NCBI RefSeq assembly: GCF_003342675.1
Contig: NZ_CP031148.1
Location: 2,852,001 to 2,916,000 of the forward strand
Direction: 5' to 3'
Length of the DNA stretch: 64,000 bases
DNA from: Haloplanus rubicundus
GTDB taxonomy: Archaea > Halobacteriota > Halobacteria > Halobacteriales > Haloferacaceae
Part shown: positions 35,138 to 44,451 of the stretch, piece by piece
Numbering within the stretch: position 1 is the stretch's first letter
How the letters are laid out: each line of letters starts with the position of its first letter
Program-made: the position numbers and the translations under genes
The notes under the pieces: generated by a model
Database searches by the model: none
Seen by the model: only the letters and a program-made list of their open reading frames with translations
What the model was told of the DNA's origin: nothing

Positions 35138-37237
35138 ATGGACGCGAAGCGGGAACTGACGAGCGTCGACCTCGCCGCTCTCGTCACCGAACTCAACCGG
35201 TACGAGGGCGCGAAAGTCGACAAGGCCTACCTCTACGACGACGACCTCCTCCGGTTTCGGATGCGGGACTTCGACCGCGGCCGCGTCGAACTCATGATCG
35301 AGGTGGGCGACGTGAAACGCGCTCACGTCGCCGACCCGGACCACGTCGCGGACGCGCCGGGGCGCCCGCCGAACTTCGCGATGATGCTCCGGAACCGCCT
35401 GAGCGGCGCCGACTTCGCCGGCGTCGAGCAGTACGAGTTCGACCGCATCCTCGTCTTCGAGTTCGAACGCGACGACGCGGACACCCGCATCGTCGCCGAA
35501 CTGTTCGGCCCGGGAAACGTCGCGGTGTTGGACGAAAGTGGGGACGTGGTCCGGAGTCTGGAGACCGTACGGTTGAAATCGCGGACGGTCGCGCCAGGGT
35601 CGCAGTACGGCTTCCCCGAGTCGCGCATCCACCCACTGAAGATGGGGTACGACGCCTTCGTCCGGCGGATGGAGGAGTCGGATACGGACGTGGTTCGGAC
35701 GCTCGCGACCCAACTCAACTTCGGCGGCCTCTACGGCGAGGAACTCTGTTCGCGGGCGGGCGTCGAGAAGACCCTCGACATCGCCGACGCGGACGACGAC
35801 GTCTACCACGCCCTCTACGACGCCATCGACCGTCTGGCCGAGCGGCTCCGCGAGGGCGACGTCGACCCCCGCATCTACCTCGACGACGACCGCGTCGTCG
35901 ACGTGACCCCCTTCCCGCTGGAGGAACGCGAGGGACTCGACGCGGAGGTTTACGACTCCTTCAACGCCGCCGTCGACGACTACTTCCACCGCCTCGAACG
36001 CGAACCCGAGGAGGAGACGTCGACCGGACGGGAACGGCCGGATTTCGAGGCCGAAATCGCGAAACAGGAGCGCATCATCGAACAGCAGGAGGGTGCCATC
36101 GAGGGGTTCGAGGAGGAGGCCGAGGCGGAGCGCGAACGCGCCGAGGCGCTCTACGCCGACTACGACCTCGTCGACGAAATCATCTCGACGGTGCGTTCGG
36201 CCCGCGAGGAGGGGCACGGCTGGGACGACATCGAGGCGACCCTCGCCGAGGGCGCCGAACGCGGTATCCCGGCCGCGGAAGCGGTGGTCGACGTGAACCC
36301 GAAGGAAGGGACGGTGACGGTCGACCTCGACGGGACACGCGTTCCCGTCGACCCCTCGATGGGCGTCGAGAAGAACGCCGACCAGCGTTACCAGGAGGCG
36401 AAACGCGTCGAGGGGAAGAAGGAAGGGGCGCTGGCGGCCATCGAGAACACCCGCGACGAACTCGAAGCCGTCAAGCGCCGCCGCGAGGAGTGGGAGGCCG
36501 ACGACGGGGACGACGAGGAGGACGTAGACGAGGAGCCACGGGACCGGGACTGGCTCTCGATGGCGTCGGTGCCGATCAAGCAGCCGGAACACTGGTACGA
36601 GGAGTTCCGGTGGTTCCACACGAGCGACGGCTTCCTCGTCGTCGGCGGTCGGAACGCCGACGAGAACGAGGCGCTGGTCAAGAAGTACATGGAGGGCAAC
36701 GACCGCTTCTTCCACGCACAGGCCCACGGCGGCCCGGTGACGATTCTGAAGGCGACGGGGCCGAGCGAGAAGGCGAGGGACGTGGACTTCCCCCAGTCGT
36801 CGCTCGACGAAGCGGCGCAGTTTGCCGTCTCGTACTCCTCGGTCTGGAAGGACGGCCGGTTCGCGGGCGACGCGTACATGGTCGACCCGGACCAGGTGTC
36901 GAAGACGCCCGAGAGCGGCGAGTACATCGAGAAAGGCGGGTTCGTCATCCGCGGAGACCGCACCTACTTCCGCGACGTGTCCGCGAGCGTCGCCGTCGGC
37001 ATCCAGTGTGAACCCGAGACGCGGGTGATCGGTGGGCCGCCGTCGGCGGTCGAACCGCAGGCGGCGACGACGCTCCGCCTCGAACCCGGCAAGTACGCCC
37101 AGAACGACGCGGCGAAGCTGTGTTATCGCCGGTTCAAGGAGCGCTTCACCGACGAGTCGTTCGTCCGGAAGATCGCCAGCCCGGACCGGATTCAGGAGTT
37201 CCTGCCACCGGGTGGGAGCGACATCGTGGACGAGTAG
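35138..37237 (+). CDS. rqcH: RqcH/NFACT ribosome quality control factor
   Basis: A 699-residue RqcH/NEMF/Tae2 protein, which binds the 50S subunit with stalled peptidyl-tRNA and directs C-terminal tailing of the nascent chain. The NFACT-N domain (LTSVDLAALVTELNRYEGAKV, GRPPNFAMMLRNRLSG), HhH/coiled-coil region (about 300-450, AKQERIIEQQEGAIEGF), and NFACT-R domain (EHWYEEFRWFHTSDGFLVVGGRNADEN, HAQAHGGPV) are all present. Full family length. The 290-base gap upstream (34849-35137) contains AT-rich sequence and a possible stem around 34985. pelA is three genes downstream. Confidence 0.95.
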   Translation: MDAKRELTSVDLAALVTELNRYEGAKVDKAYLYDDDLLRFRMRDFDRGRVELMIEVGDVKRAHVADPDHVADAPGRPPNFAMMLRNRLSGADFAGVEQYEFDRILVFEFERDDADTRIVAELFGPGNVAVLDESGDVVRSLETVRLKSRTVAPGSQYGFPESRIHPLKMGYDAFVRRMEESDTDVVRTLATQLNFGGLYGEELCSRAGVEKTLDIADADDDVYHALYDAIDRLAERLREGDVDPRIYLDDDRVVDVTPFPLEEREGLDAEVYDSFNAAVDDYFHRLEREPEEETSTGRERPDFEAEIAKQERIIEQQEGAIEGFEEEAEAERERAEALYADYDLVDEIISTVRSAREEGHGWDDIEATLAEGAERGIPAAEAVVDVNPKEGTVTVDLDGTRVPVDPSMGVEKNADQRYQEAKRVEGKKEGALAAIENTRDELEAVKRRREEWEADDGDDEEDVDEEPRDRDWLSMASVPIKQPEHWYEEFRWFHTSDGFLVVGGRNADENEALVKKYMEGNDRFFHAQAHGGPVTILKATGPSEKARDVDFPQSSLDEAAQFAVSYSSVWKDGRFAGDAYMVDPDQVSKTPESGEYIEKGGFVIRGDRTYFRDVSASVAVGIQCEPETRVIGGPPSAVEPQAATTLRLEPGKYAQNDAAKLCYRRFKERFTDESFVRKIASPDRIQEFLPPGGSDIVDE

Positions 37238-37327
37238 GCGAGAGAATGTCAGCCTACGTATCTTTAATAGCCGAGCCGACGTCGTAGTACCGAGCAAACT
37301 GGATCGGCCCGTTGGGCTCGAACTACC

Positions 37328-38032
37328 ATGATCACCGAATCCCTCACCTACCTTCGCGAGAGCGACGGGTGGGTCAAGACGGTCGTAGTCGGCGGACTGT
37401 TGACGCTTCTCGGCTTCCTCGTGGTGCCGACGGTACTCGTCGCGGGCTATCTGGTCCGCGTACTGCGCGGAACGATGCACGGCGACGAGACGGCGCCGCA
37501 GTTCGACGACTGGGGGAACCTGGCGGGCGACGGCCTTCGAGCGTTCGCCATCGCCCTCGTGTACGGGCTGGTGCCCGCCGTTCTGGTCGCCGTGACGGCC
37601 GGTCTCGCGGCCGCCGTCGCGGGTCCCGGGCCCCGGTCCGGACTCGTCGTCGGCGCGGTGAGCCTCGTCGGCGGCCTCCTCGCGCTCGCACTCGGCCTGC
37701 TGGCGGCGTACATCATCCCGGCGGCCGTCGCCAACTACGCCGAACAGGGGTCGATCCGGTCGGGCTTCGCCGTCGATGACCTCCGTCCCGTCCTCACCTC
37801 GGGGACGTACGCGACGGCGTGGGTGACCGGCTTCGCGATCATCCTCGGCGCGGGTCTCGTGGCCGCCGTCCTCAACGTCGTCCCTCTCCTCGGGACGGTC
37901 GTCGGCGCGTTCGTGAGCTTCTACGCCATCACCGCGGCGTACTACGTCGTGGGCCACGCGTGGGGCGACTGCCGCGGCCTCGAACTCCACGACGGCGAGG
38001 GCGAGATGGGTGCGGAGCGGCCGGCGGTCTAA
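37328..38032 (+). CDS. DUF4013 membrane protein, copy 1
   Basis: A 234-residue protein of the DUF4013 family: the N-terminal WVKTVVVGGLLTLLGFLVVPTVLVAGYLVRVLRG is diagnostic, followed by about five more helices. It lies between rqcH and pelA, separated from both by 74-90 bases. Homologous to the protein at 57936-58637. Function unknown; a link to translation is only positional. Confidence 0.87.
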   Translation: MITESLTYLRESDGWVKTVVVGGLLTLLGFLVVPTVLVAGYLVRVLRGTMHGDETAPQFDDWGNLAGDGLRAFAIALVYGLVPAVLVAVTAGLAAAVAGPGPRSGLVVGAVSLVGGLLALALGLLAAYIIPAAVANYAEQGSIRSGFAVDDLRPVLTSGTYATAWVTGFAIILGAGLVAAVLNVVPLLGTVVGAFVSFYAITAAYYVVGHAWGDCRGLELHDGEGEMGAERPAV

Positions 38033-38106
38033 GTCCCGACGGGCCGATCGGATTTTTTCGCGGGTCGAATGACAAGGCATGAGTCCCCGGACCGCGACCC
38101 TCCGAT

Positions 38107-39174
38107 ATGCGAATTCAGAGCCGTGGTCGCGGCGAGGAGGGACGCACCCGGCTGACGGTCGTCCCCGAGAACGTCGACGACCTCTGGCACCTGTCCTACG
38201 TCCTCGAACCCGGTGACGACGTGGAGGGGGATACGAGTCGCCGCATCCAGCGCGACGACGACCAGATGCGCGACACCGGCGGCGAGCGCGAACACATCCA
38301 CGTCACGCTGGAGGTGGAGGACGTGGAGTTCGCCCGCTTCGCCAACCGCCTCCGCGTGAGCGGCGTCATCGTCGGCTGTTCCCGCGAGGACCAGTTGGGC
38401 CACCACCACACGCTGAACGTCGAGGAACACGACGAGCTGACGATAGCAAAACACTTCAAACCGGACCAGATGGAGCGCATCGAGGAGGCCGAGGCCGCGG
38501 CCGAGAATCCGGAGGTGGCCATCGCGACGGTGGAGGAAGGCGAGGCCCACGTCCACACCGTCGCCCAGTACGGCACCGAGGAGTACGCCTCCCTCACCCG
38601 CCCGACGGGGAAGGGTGAGTACGCCCGCCCGCGTTCGGAACTGTTCGCCGAACTCGGCGAGGCACTGTCCCACCTCGACGCGGACGCGGTGATCCTCGCG
38701 GGGCCGGGCTTTACGAAACAGGACGCGCTGGACCATCTGCAGGAGAACTTCCCCGACGTCGCGGCGAAGACGACCACGGTGGACACCTCGGGCGTCGGCG
38801 ACCGGGGAGTCCACGAGGTGCTGAAGCGGGGCGCCCTCGAAGACGTACAGACGGAGACACGCATCGCCCGCGAGGCGGAACTCATCGACGAGTTGACCGA
38901 GGAGATGGCGACGGGCGCGAAGGCGACGTACGGCCCCGAGGCGGTGGCCGAGGCGGCCGAGTTCGGCGCGGTCGAAACCCTGCTCGTCCTCGACGACCGA
39001 CTCCGAGAGGAGCGACAGGGACGTGGCGAGTGGGACGTCGACGCCGACGAGGTCATCACGTCCGTCGAGCGACAGGGCGGCGACGTGGTGGTGTTCTCCG
39101 GCGAGTTCGAACCGGGGCAGCGCCTGAAGAATCTGGGTGGCATCGCGGCGCTGCTGCGCTACCGGCTCGAATGA
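38107..39174 (+). CDS. pelA: Pelota (aPelota) ribosome rescue factor
   Basis: A 355-residue archaeal Pelota, an eRF1 paralogue that, with ABCE1 and an elongation-factor-like GTPase, splits ribosomes stalled on messages lacking a stop. Visible are the N-terminal Sm-like domain ([31 protein letters not shown]), the central domain ([41 protein letters not shown]) and the C-terminal domain ([18 protein letters not shown]). It lacks a GGQ motif as expected. Its stop overlaps the ATG of a small membrane protein by 4 bases. Confidence 0.95.
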   Translation: MRIQSRGRGEEGRTRLTVVPENVDDLWHLSYVLEPGDDVEGDTSRRIQRDDDQMRDTGGEREHIHVTLEVEDVEFARFANRLRVSGVIVGCSREDQLGHHHTLNVEEHDELTIAKHFKPDQMERIEEAEAAAENPEVAIATVEEGEAHVHTVAQYGTEEYASLTRPTGKGEYARPRSELFAELGEALSHLDADAVILAGPGFTKQDALDHLQENFPDVAAKTTTVDTSGVGDRGVHEVLKRGALEDVQTETRIAREAELIDELTEEMATGAKATYGPEAVAEAAEFGAVETLLVLDDRLREERQGRGEWDVDADEVITSVERQGGDVVVFSGEFEPGQRLKNLGGIAALLRYRLE

Positions 39175-39350
39175 TGCGCCGCACGCGACTCGTCGGTCAG
39201 GCCTTTCTCGCGCTCGCCTGTCTGCTCTTTCTGGGGAGCGCGGCCGGGATGGTGGGCGGGTTCATCTCTCTCGCCGAGTCGGTGCCGTACGTGGGCGCGG
39301 CGCTGTGCTGTCTGGTCGGCGGCGGCGTCCTCTCGCGGTCTGGGGAGTAG
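39171..39350 (+). CDS. Small membrane protein coupled to pelA
   Basis: A 59-residue protein: [20 protein letters not shown]... with two hydrophobic helices. The ATG overlaps the pelA stop in the ATGA arrangement, so it is translationally coupled. No family recognised. The adjacency gives a possible but unproven role with Pelota. Confidence 0.65.
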   Translation: MMRRTRLVGQAFLALACLLFLGSAAGMVGGFISLAESVPYVGAALCCLVGGGVLSRSGE

Positions 39351-39354
39351 GCGA

Positions 39355-40356
39355 CTACTCCCGCCCGGTCAGCGCGTCGCTCGCGGGGGCGAAGTCGATG
39401 GACTGGCCCAGTCCCGCCTCGCGCGCCTTCTCGTAGACCAGGGCGGCGCCCGCCGTCGTCTCGATGCCCGTCCCGCCGCTGTCGAAGACGGTTATCTCGT
39501 CGGGGTCCGTGCGGCCGTCGGCGTCGCCGGCGACCACCTCGCCGAGTTCGGCGTGGCAGTGATCGGCCTCGATGGCGTCGGACTCGACGGCGTGCATGTA
39601 GGCGCCGGCGTCTTGCTCCAGTCGGCCACGCAGGTCGACCACGTACGTCGACCGCGCGACCGTGGTGTCGTCGAGTTCGCGTTTCTCGGGGTGGTACTGC
39701 CCCATCGCGGTGACGTGCGCGCCGGGTTCGAGCAGGTCGCCGTCGAAGACCGGTTCCGGGGAGTTCGTGGCGGTGATCACCACGTCGGCGCCCTCGACGG
39801 CCGCGGCGCTGGAGGAGACGGCGGCGACGCTCGCGTCGAGGACGCGGTCCATCTCCCCCGCGAACGACTCGCGGCTCGATTTGGTGGGCGAGTAGACCCA
39901 CACCGTCTCCACGTCGCGGACGGCGTCGACGGCGCGAAGCTGGCCGCGGGCCTGCGCGCCCGACCCGAAGACGGCGACGGCCGAGGCGTCGGGGCGGGCG
40001 AGGGCGTCGACGCCGACGGCGCCCGCGGCGCCCGTCTTGAAGGGGTTCATGCTCGCACCGTCGACGAGCGCGAGGGGTTCTCCGGAGTCAGCGTCGAACA
40101 GCGGCGTGACGAACCACGCGTCGCCCGCGCCGAAGCCCGCCGAGTACATGTACCCGCCCATGACCCCGGTGTCGGGGAGGACGGCGGCGTAGGAGGTAAA
40201 GAGGCCCGGCGGGGCGTCGTTGTAGAGGGCGGTCCGGGGTTCGGCGGGCGCGCCCTCGCCGCGCTGTCGGTAGCCCTCGCGCACGGCGTCGACGTACTCC
40301 GCGGGCGTCGCGAGGCCGGCGACGTCGTCGCTCGAAAGGAACAGGGTGTCGGTCAT
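39355..40356 (-). CDS. Ornithine cyclodeaminase/mu-crystallin family enzyme
   Basis: A 333-residue NAD(P)-binding enzyme of the ornithine cyclodeaminase, alanine dehydrogenase and mu-crystallin family. The Rossmann motif VAVFGSGAQARGQLRA is near residue 126, with the family segments NPFKTGAAGAVGVDAL, VITATNSPEPVF and ITVFDSGGTGIE. Which amino or imino acid it uses cannot be decided; no dedicated pathway genes are adjacent. It is the first gene on the minus strand after the pelA cluster. Confidence 0.9.
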   Translation of the reverse strand: MTDTLFLSSDDVAGLATPAEYVDAVREGYRQRGEGAPAEPRTALYNDAPPGLFTSYAAVLPDTGVMGGYMYSAGFGAGDAWFVTPLFDADSGEPLALVDGASMNPFKTGAAGAVGVDALARPDASAVAVFGSGAQARGQLRAVDAVRDVETVWVYSPTKSSRESFAGEMDRVLDASVAAVSSSAAAVEGADVVITATNSPEPVFDGDLLEPGAHVTAMGQYHPEKRELDDTTVARSTYVVDLRGRLEQDAGAYMHAVESDAIEADHCHAELGEVVAGDADGRTDPDEITVFDSGGTGIETTAGAALVYEKAREAGLGQSIDFAPASDALTGRE

Positions 40357-40408
40357 ACGCTCACTGTGAGCGGCGGATAGTTATAGTGTGGCCCGCCTCG
40401 CGGGTCGG

Positions 40409-40855
40409 TCAGGGCCGGTCGTCGAACTCCGGTCGCTGGGAGTCGCGCTCGAGGGGGGCGGCCCGGCGTCGCCGGTCGGAGCGATAGAGGCGCAGAATCT
40501 CCTCGAGGAGGATGGCGTGTCGGTCGCCGGCGGCGTACTGGTGGTCGATGAAGTCCTCGGCGTCGTTGAACTTGCCACGGAGCGCGAGTTTCCGGACGAA
40601 CGACACCGACTCCAGAAACGGGGGACCGTCCTCCCGTTCCTCGGTGCCCAGCGTTCGCTCGCGCTCCGGCATCACCTCGGCTTTGATCTCGCGGTAGTCG
40701 ATGGTCTCCGGTTCGTAGTCGTCGAGCACCTGATTCAGGACGTAGTCCGTGGAGAACCGGTAGAACTCGGACTTGCTCTCGAAGCGTCCGTCCTCGACCA
40801 GCGCTTCGATTTCGCCGACGACGGACTCGGGAAACCGAACGGTGCTCTTCACCAT
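40409..40855 (-). CDS. Ribbon-helix-helix DNA-binding protein
   Basis: A 148-residue protein. Residues 1-45 are a CopG-type ribbon-helix-helix (KSTVRFPESVVGEIEALVEDGRFESKSEF), and the remaining 100 residues are acidic with a helical segment (FVRKLALRGKFNDAEDFIDHQYAAG). This type is related to haloarchaeal RHH regulators such as the CdrS/CdrL cell-division regulators, though identity with either is not claimed. A TATA-like ggtataatatcc lies about 28 bases upstream on the minus strand. Confidence 0.8.
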   Translation of the reverse strand: MVKSTVRFPESVVGEIEALVEDGRFESKSEFYRFSTDYVLNQVLDDYEPETIDYREIKAEVMPERERTLGTEEREDGPPFLESVSFVRKLALRGKFNDAEDFIDHQYAAGDRHAILLEEILRLYRSDRRRRAAPLERDSQRPEFDDRP

Positions 40856-41014
40856 GCCCTATGACGACTGCCTGAAGGATATTATACCTTTGTCAGACGT
40901 TTCTTTCGGAAGCGTCATCGCGAAATCGGCACGCATACGGATCATTGTACCTGTCTACCGGCGGTTCGCCGACCGTTCTGGCGAACGACCGGTACTGACG
41001 TACAAGAAACCGGA

Positions 41015-41254
41015 TCAGTCTGCGTTGATCGGCTGATGGTCGGTCGACGGGGTGGACGACCGAACCGGCGTCTCGTCGGTCGGACCGGTGACCGGTCCGT
41101 TGACGAAGAGGGCGTGACCGACGGCGAGGCTCGCGGCGGCCGCACCGACGGGGATGGCGACGAGGAGGTCGACGCCGGCCGCGCCCAGAACGGTCGTGAT
41201 GCCGACGAGAGCGACGGGGACGAACGCGAGGACGTAGTCGTAGTAGTCTGGCAT
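41015..41254 (-). CDS. Small two-helix membrane protein
   Basis: A 79-residue protein starting MPDYYDYVLAFVPVAL with two hydrophobic helices and an Asp/Thr-rich C-terminal tail. The start at 41254 gives the best signal-like N-terminus; a longer in-frame start at 41311 is unlikely. AT-rich promoter sequence lies upstream. The gaps on either side (40856-41014 and 41255-41451) hold no other gene. Confidence 0.7.
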   Translation of the reverse strand: MPDYYDYVLAFVPVALVGITTVLGAAGVDLLVAIPVGAAAASLAVGHALFVNGPVTGPTDETPVRSSTPSTDHQPINAD

Positions 41255-41451
41255 GCGTACCACTCGCACGATAATTTTTTCGGAGGCCATATAATTCTTT
41301 CCCGTAGGCACGACAAACGTCTTTCAATGCATCCCAAAAACCATCTTATAAGTTTTGTATCGCCGGCCGTGGGCCAGTCCGCCACGTAAGATAATTATAT
41401 TTCAAGTTCGTAGTAAAAGGAATTAAATTTACTCGCGTCGTGGGATTAGAC

Positions 41452-42756
41452 ATGAACGGTAACGATCGGTCGATCACCGGACTCGTCATGCTCGCCCACG
41501 GGATGGTCCACACCTACGAGCTGTCTATCCCGATTTTCGTGTCCATCTGGCTGGCCGAGTTCGACTCCCTGCAGCTCGCGGGGCTGGAGATCGGCGTCAC
41601 GCAGGCGACGCTCGGGGTCGTCGTCACCGCGGGCTACGCGCTGTTCGGCCTCGGCGCACTCCCCGGCGGCATCGTCGTCGACCGGATCGGCTCGCGTCGG
41701 CTCATCGCCGCCTGTCTGTTCGGGATGGCCGGGTCCTTCCTCCTGCTCGGTGCGGCTCCGAACCTCCTCGTGGTGACGCTCGCGCTCCTCGCGTGGGGCG
41801 CGGCGGCCAGCGTCTACCACCCCGCCGGGCTGACGCTCATCAGCAAGGGCGTCACGGAGCGGGGCACCGGCTTCGCGTACCACGGCATCGCCGGCAATCT
41901 CGGCATCGGTCTCGGCCCGCTGGTCACCGCGACCCTCCTCCTCGTCATGGACTGGACGACGGTGGCGCTGGTACTCGCGGTGCCCGCCGCCGTCGCCGGG
42001 CTGTACGCCCTCCGCGCCGAGTTCGACGAGACGGCCGGAACCGATGACGTCGCCACCGACGGCGGCGACTCCCGTGCGGGAACCGGCGTCGACTCGTTCG
42101 GCGAGTTCCTCACGGCGTCCCGGCAGCTCTTCGTCGGCGCCTTCGCCATCGTCTTCGTCGTCGTCATCGCCAACGGTCTCTTCTACCGCGGGGTGTTGAC
42201 CTTCCTCCCGGACCTGCTGGAGGGCCTCCCCGGCTTCGAACCCATCGCGCTCTCGGCCGTCGCCCCCGGCCTCGACGGCGGCGGCCGGACGATCAATCCC
42301 GAGCGCTACTTCTACGCCGGCCTCCTCCTCGTCGGCGTCGCCGGCCAGTACGTCGGCGGGAAACTCACCGACCGCCTGCCGCCGGAGTACGGCATCGCCG
42401 CCGTCTTCGGCGTCCTCGCCGTCCTCGCGCTCGCCTTCCTCCCCGTCGCCGCGCTCGGCATCGCCCCCCTACTCGTCTTCGGCGCGCTGTTCGGCGTGAC
42501 GCTGTTTACCGCCCAGCCGCTCTACCAGGCGGCCGTCGCCGACCACACGCCCGCCGGGACGCGCGGGCTCTCCTACGGCTACACCTACCTCGGCGGTTTC
42601 GGCGTCGGGGCGCTCGGCGGCGGCCTCGCGGGCGCCATCCTCACCTACGGCGACGCGGGCGCCCTCTTCGCGACGCTCGCGGGCATCGCGCTGGTCGCGT
42701 CGGCGTTCGCGCTCCTGTTGATCCGCCGGGAACGACGGAGCGCTACCGGAGCTTGA
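41452..42756 (+). CDS. MFS transporter with long central loop
   Basis: A 434-residue major facilitator permease with 12 hydrophobic helices. Loop 2-3 has GGIVVDRIGSRRLI, and loop 8-9 contains GGKLTDRLPPEYG. The central acidic loop (about 195-225) and an insertion after helix 7 (LPGFEPIALSAVAPGLDGG) are noteworthy. The ATG at 41452 is preferred because the TATA-like ttaaattta lies 22-30 bases before it. The substrate is unknown. It overlaps the convergent DUF3054 gene. Confidence 0.87.
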   Translation: MNGNDRSITGLVMLAHGMVHTYELSIPIFVSIWLAEFDSLQLAGLEIGVTQATLGVVVTAGYALFGLGALPGGIVVDRIGSRRLIAACLFGMAGSFLLLGAAPNLLVVTLALLAWGAAASVYHPAGLTLISKGVTERGTGFAYHGIAGNLGIGLGPLVTATLLLVMDWTTVALVLAVPAAVAGLYALRAEFDETAGTDDVATDGGDSRAGTGVDSFGEFLTASRQLFVGAFAIVFVVVIANGLFYRGVLTFLPDLLEGLPGFEPIALSAVAPGLDGGGRTINPERYFYAGLLLVGVAGQYVGGKLTDRLPPEYGIAAVFGVLAVLALAFLPVAALGIAPLLVFGALFGVTLFTAQPLYQAAVADHTPAGTRGLSYGYTYLGGFGVGALGGGLAGAILTYGDAGALFATLAGIALVASAFALLLIRRERRSATGA

Positions 42757-43162
42757 AAAAGAGCGTCCGCCAGAGCGCGAGGCCCACGAATCCGACGCCG
42801 AGCGAGATGAGGACGAACGACAGCTGGACGCCGCCGCGAACGAACGGAGTCGCCCGGAGTCCCAGCGCGATGGCGTCGGCGAGGAGCCACGACCGGAGCG
42901 CGAGCGGGACGGCCGCCTTCGCCGACTCCGCAGCGCCGGGAGAGTAGGCGCCGAGCAACGGGGCTGCGATCACCCACCCGATCACGAACGGGGCGATGGT
43001 GCCCGCGAGGTAGCCGGGGTTCGACGCGACGAACGCGAGGCCGTTGTGGTGGATCGTCCCCCAACTGAACAGCAGGGCGACGACGAACAGATCACCGATC
43101 GCCAGTGGCGCCGCTCGGCCGTCGAGACGACGGTCGAAGAAGTTCGCGACTGCGTTTGCCAT
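42743..43162 (-). CDS. DUF3054 membrane protein
   Basis: A 139-residue DUF3054-family membrane protein with four helices; it has GDLFVVALLFSWGTIHHNG near the N-terminus and ALGLRATPFVRGG near residue 100. Its stop overlaps the MFS gene tail by 14 bases. Function unknown. Confidence 0.82.
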   Translation of the reverse strand: MANAVANFFDRRLDGRAAPLAIGDLFVVALLFSWGTIHHNGLAFVASNPGYLAGTIAPFVIGWVIAAPLLGAYSPGAAESAKAAVPLALRSWLLADAIALGLRATPFVRGGVQLSFVLISLGVGFVGLALWRTLFFKLR

Positions 43163-43183
43163 ATCCGCGCTTGCTCCCGGGGC

Positions 43184-43786
43184 CTATTGGCTCTCCCGCT
43201 TTTTGCCGACGACCGTGAACGCGAAGCCGCGGTCGAGGACCCTGGGGACCAACCCGGCGTCGTCGAGCGCCGTCGCCCACGCGTCCGGCCCGCGAAACGT
43301 CGAATCGAAGCCGACGGCGCCTTCGGCCGCGACGAGCGCCCGCCCCCGAAGCGTCCGGGGATCGAACTCCCGAACCACGAAGACGCCACCCGGCCGCAGG
43401 ACCCGCGCCGCCTCCGCGAGCGCCGCCCCCTGCTCGGGCAGGTGGTGGAGCGCGTCGAGGACGACGACGGCGTCCGCGCTCGCGTCGCGGAACGGGAGCC
43501 GACCGGCGTCGCCCTGCACCGCCGGTGTCCCCCGGTCGGCGGCGCGGGCGAGCATCGCCCGCGACGCGTCGACGACGACCGTCTCGGGGGCACGGGCGAT
43601 TCCGACGGGGGCCGCAATCGCCCGCGCGGCCCGTCCCGTCCCACCCGCGAGGTCGAGCACCCGCTCGACGGGCCGGTCGGCCCGCGCCAGCCCCGCCCAG
43701 AGGGGTTCGGGATCGGTTGCCGGCGCGAGGCGGTCGTAGAGACGCGCGACGCGGTCGAAGAAGTCGACGTCGCCGGGTCCGTGCAT
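43184..43786 (-). CDS. Class I SAM-dependent methyltransferase
   Basis: A 200-residue methyltransferase of the UbiE/Methyltransf_11 type. The SAM-binding motif is VLDLAGGTGRAARAIA (about 43-58), with VVVDASRAM and LDALHHLPEQGAAL further on, and the late strand segment VLRPGGVFVVREFD. Substrate not predictable. It starts 54 bases before a GNAT gene, in divergent orientation. Confidence 0.88.
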   Translation of the reverse strand: MHGPGDVDFFDRVARLYDRLAPATDPEPLWAGLARADRPVERVLDLAGGTGRAARAIAAPVGIARAPETVVVDASRAMLARAADRGTPAVQGDAGRLPFRDASADAVVVLDALHHLPEQGAALAEAARVLRPGGVFVVREFDPRTLRGRALVAAEGAVGFDSTFRGPDAWATALDDAGLVPRVLDRGFAFTVVGKKRESQ

Positions 43787-43842
43787 GGCGGGAGTGGAAC
43801 CCCGAGCGCCAACGGTTTTGGGGTCGACGGCGTAGCCCGACC

Positions 43843-44424
43843 ATGGACTTCGCCCTCCTCGGGTGGCCGCCGGACGCCCCGACGCTCCGGCTGGACTACC
43901 GCCGCTTCGCCTACGCCGGCAAGTTCGTCCGCGGGTCGACCGGGAAAGCGGTCGTGCGCGAGGGGGAGCGAGGGGTGGGCGAGTACGACGACCATCTCCT
44001 CGCCGCCGCGTCGTTCGACCCCGACCGCACTGACGCCGGCCGCCTCGTCGTCCGCTACGTGACCGTCCGCGACGACCGGCGGGGCGAGGGCCTCGGCGCC
44101 CGCTTGCTGGCGTTCGTCGCCGCCCGCGCCGCCGACCGGGGCTACGACCGGGTTCGGATCGCCGTCAACAATCCCGCCGCCTACGTCGCCGCCCACCGCG
44201 CCGGCTTCGCGTTCACGGGCACGGAGACGGGGCTGGCCGAACTCGTCTGCGAGCGGTCGGCCGTCCGGCCCGCCGTCGTCGACGCCGACGCCTACCGGTC
44301 GGGGCTCGACCGCTACCGGGAGCGCGACCTCGACGCCGAGGCGCTGGCCCGCCTCGACGAGAAGCGGGCGGCGGGGCCGCCGTCGGTCGTCGATCCGCCT
44401 TGCGACGACGAACCCGGAGGTTGA
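43843..44424 (+). CDS. GNAT-family N-acetyltransferase
   Basis: A 193-residue protein with a GNAT acetyl-CoA site (VRYVTVRDDRRGEGLGARLLAFVAARAADRG near 65-95) followed by RIAVNNPAAYVAAHRAGFAFTG. The C-terminal ~55 residues are an acidic extension (YRERDLDAEALARLDEKR). The acceptor is unknown. It precedes fen1 by 27 bases. Confidence 0.86.
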   Translation: MDFALLGWPPDAPTLRLDYRRFAYAGKFVRGSTGKAVVREGERGVGEYDDHLLAAASFDPDRTDAGRLVVRYVTVRDDRRGEGLGARLLAFVAARAADRGYDRVRIAVNNPAAYVAAHRAGFAFTGTETGLAELVCERSAVRPAVVDADAYRSGLDRYRERDLDAEALARLDEKRAAGPPSVVDPPCDDEPGG

Positions 44425-44451
44425 AAGTCGGTCGCGCCCTACCGGACGCCG

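Noticed and set aside
41440..41451. GTG start of the second MFS gene at 41440
   Set aside because: The TATA-like box 22-30 bases before 41452 places the start at ATG 41452.
43525..43842. N-terminal extension of the GNAT gene
   Set aside because: The upstream part is antisense to the methyltransferase; the GNAT domain begins at MDFALLGW, 43843.
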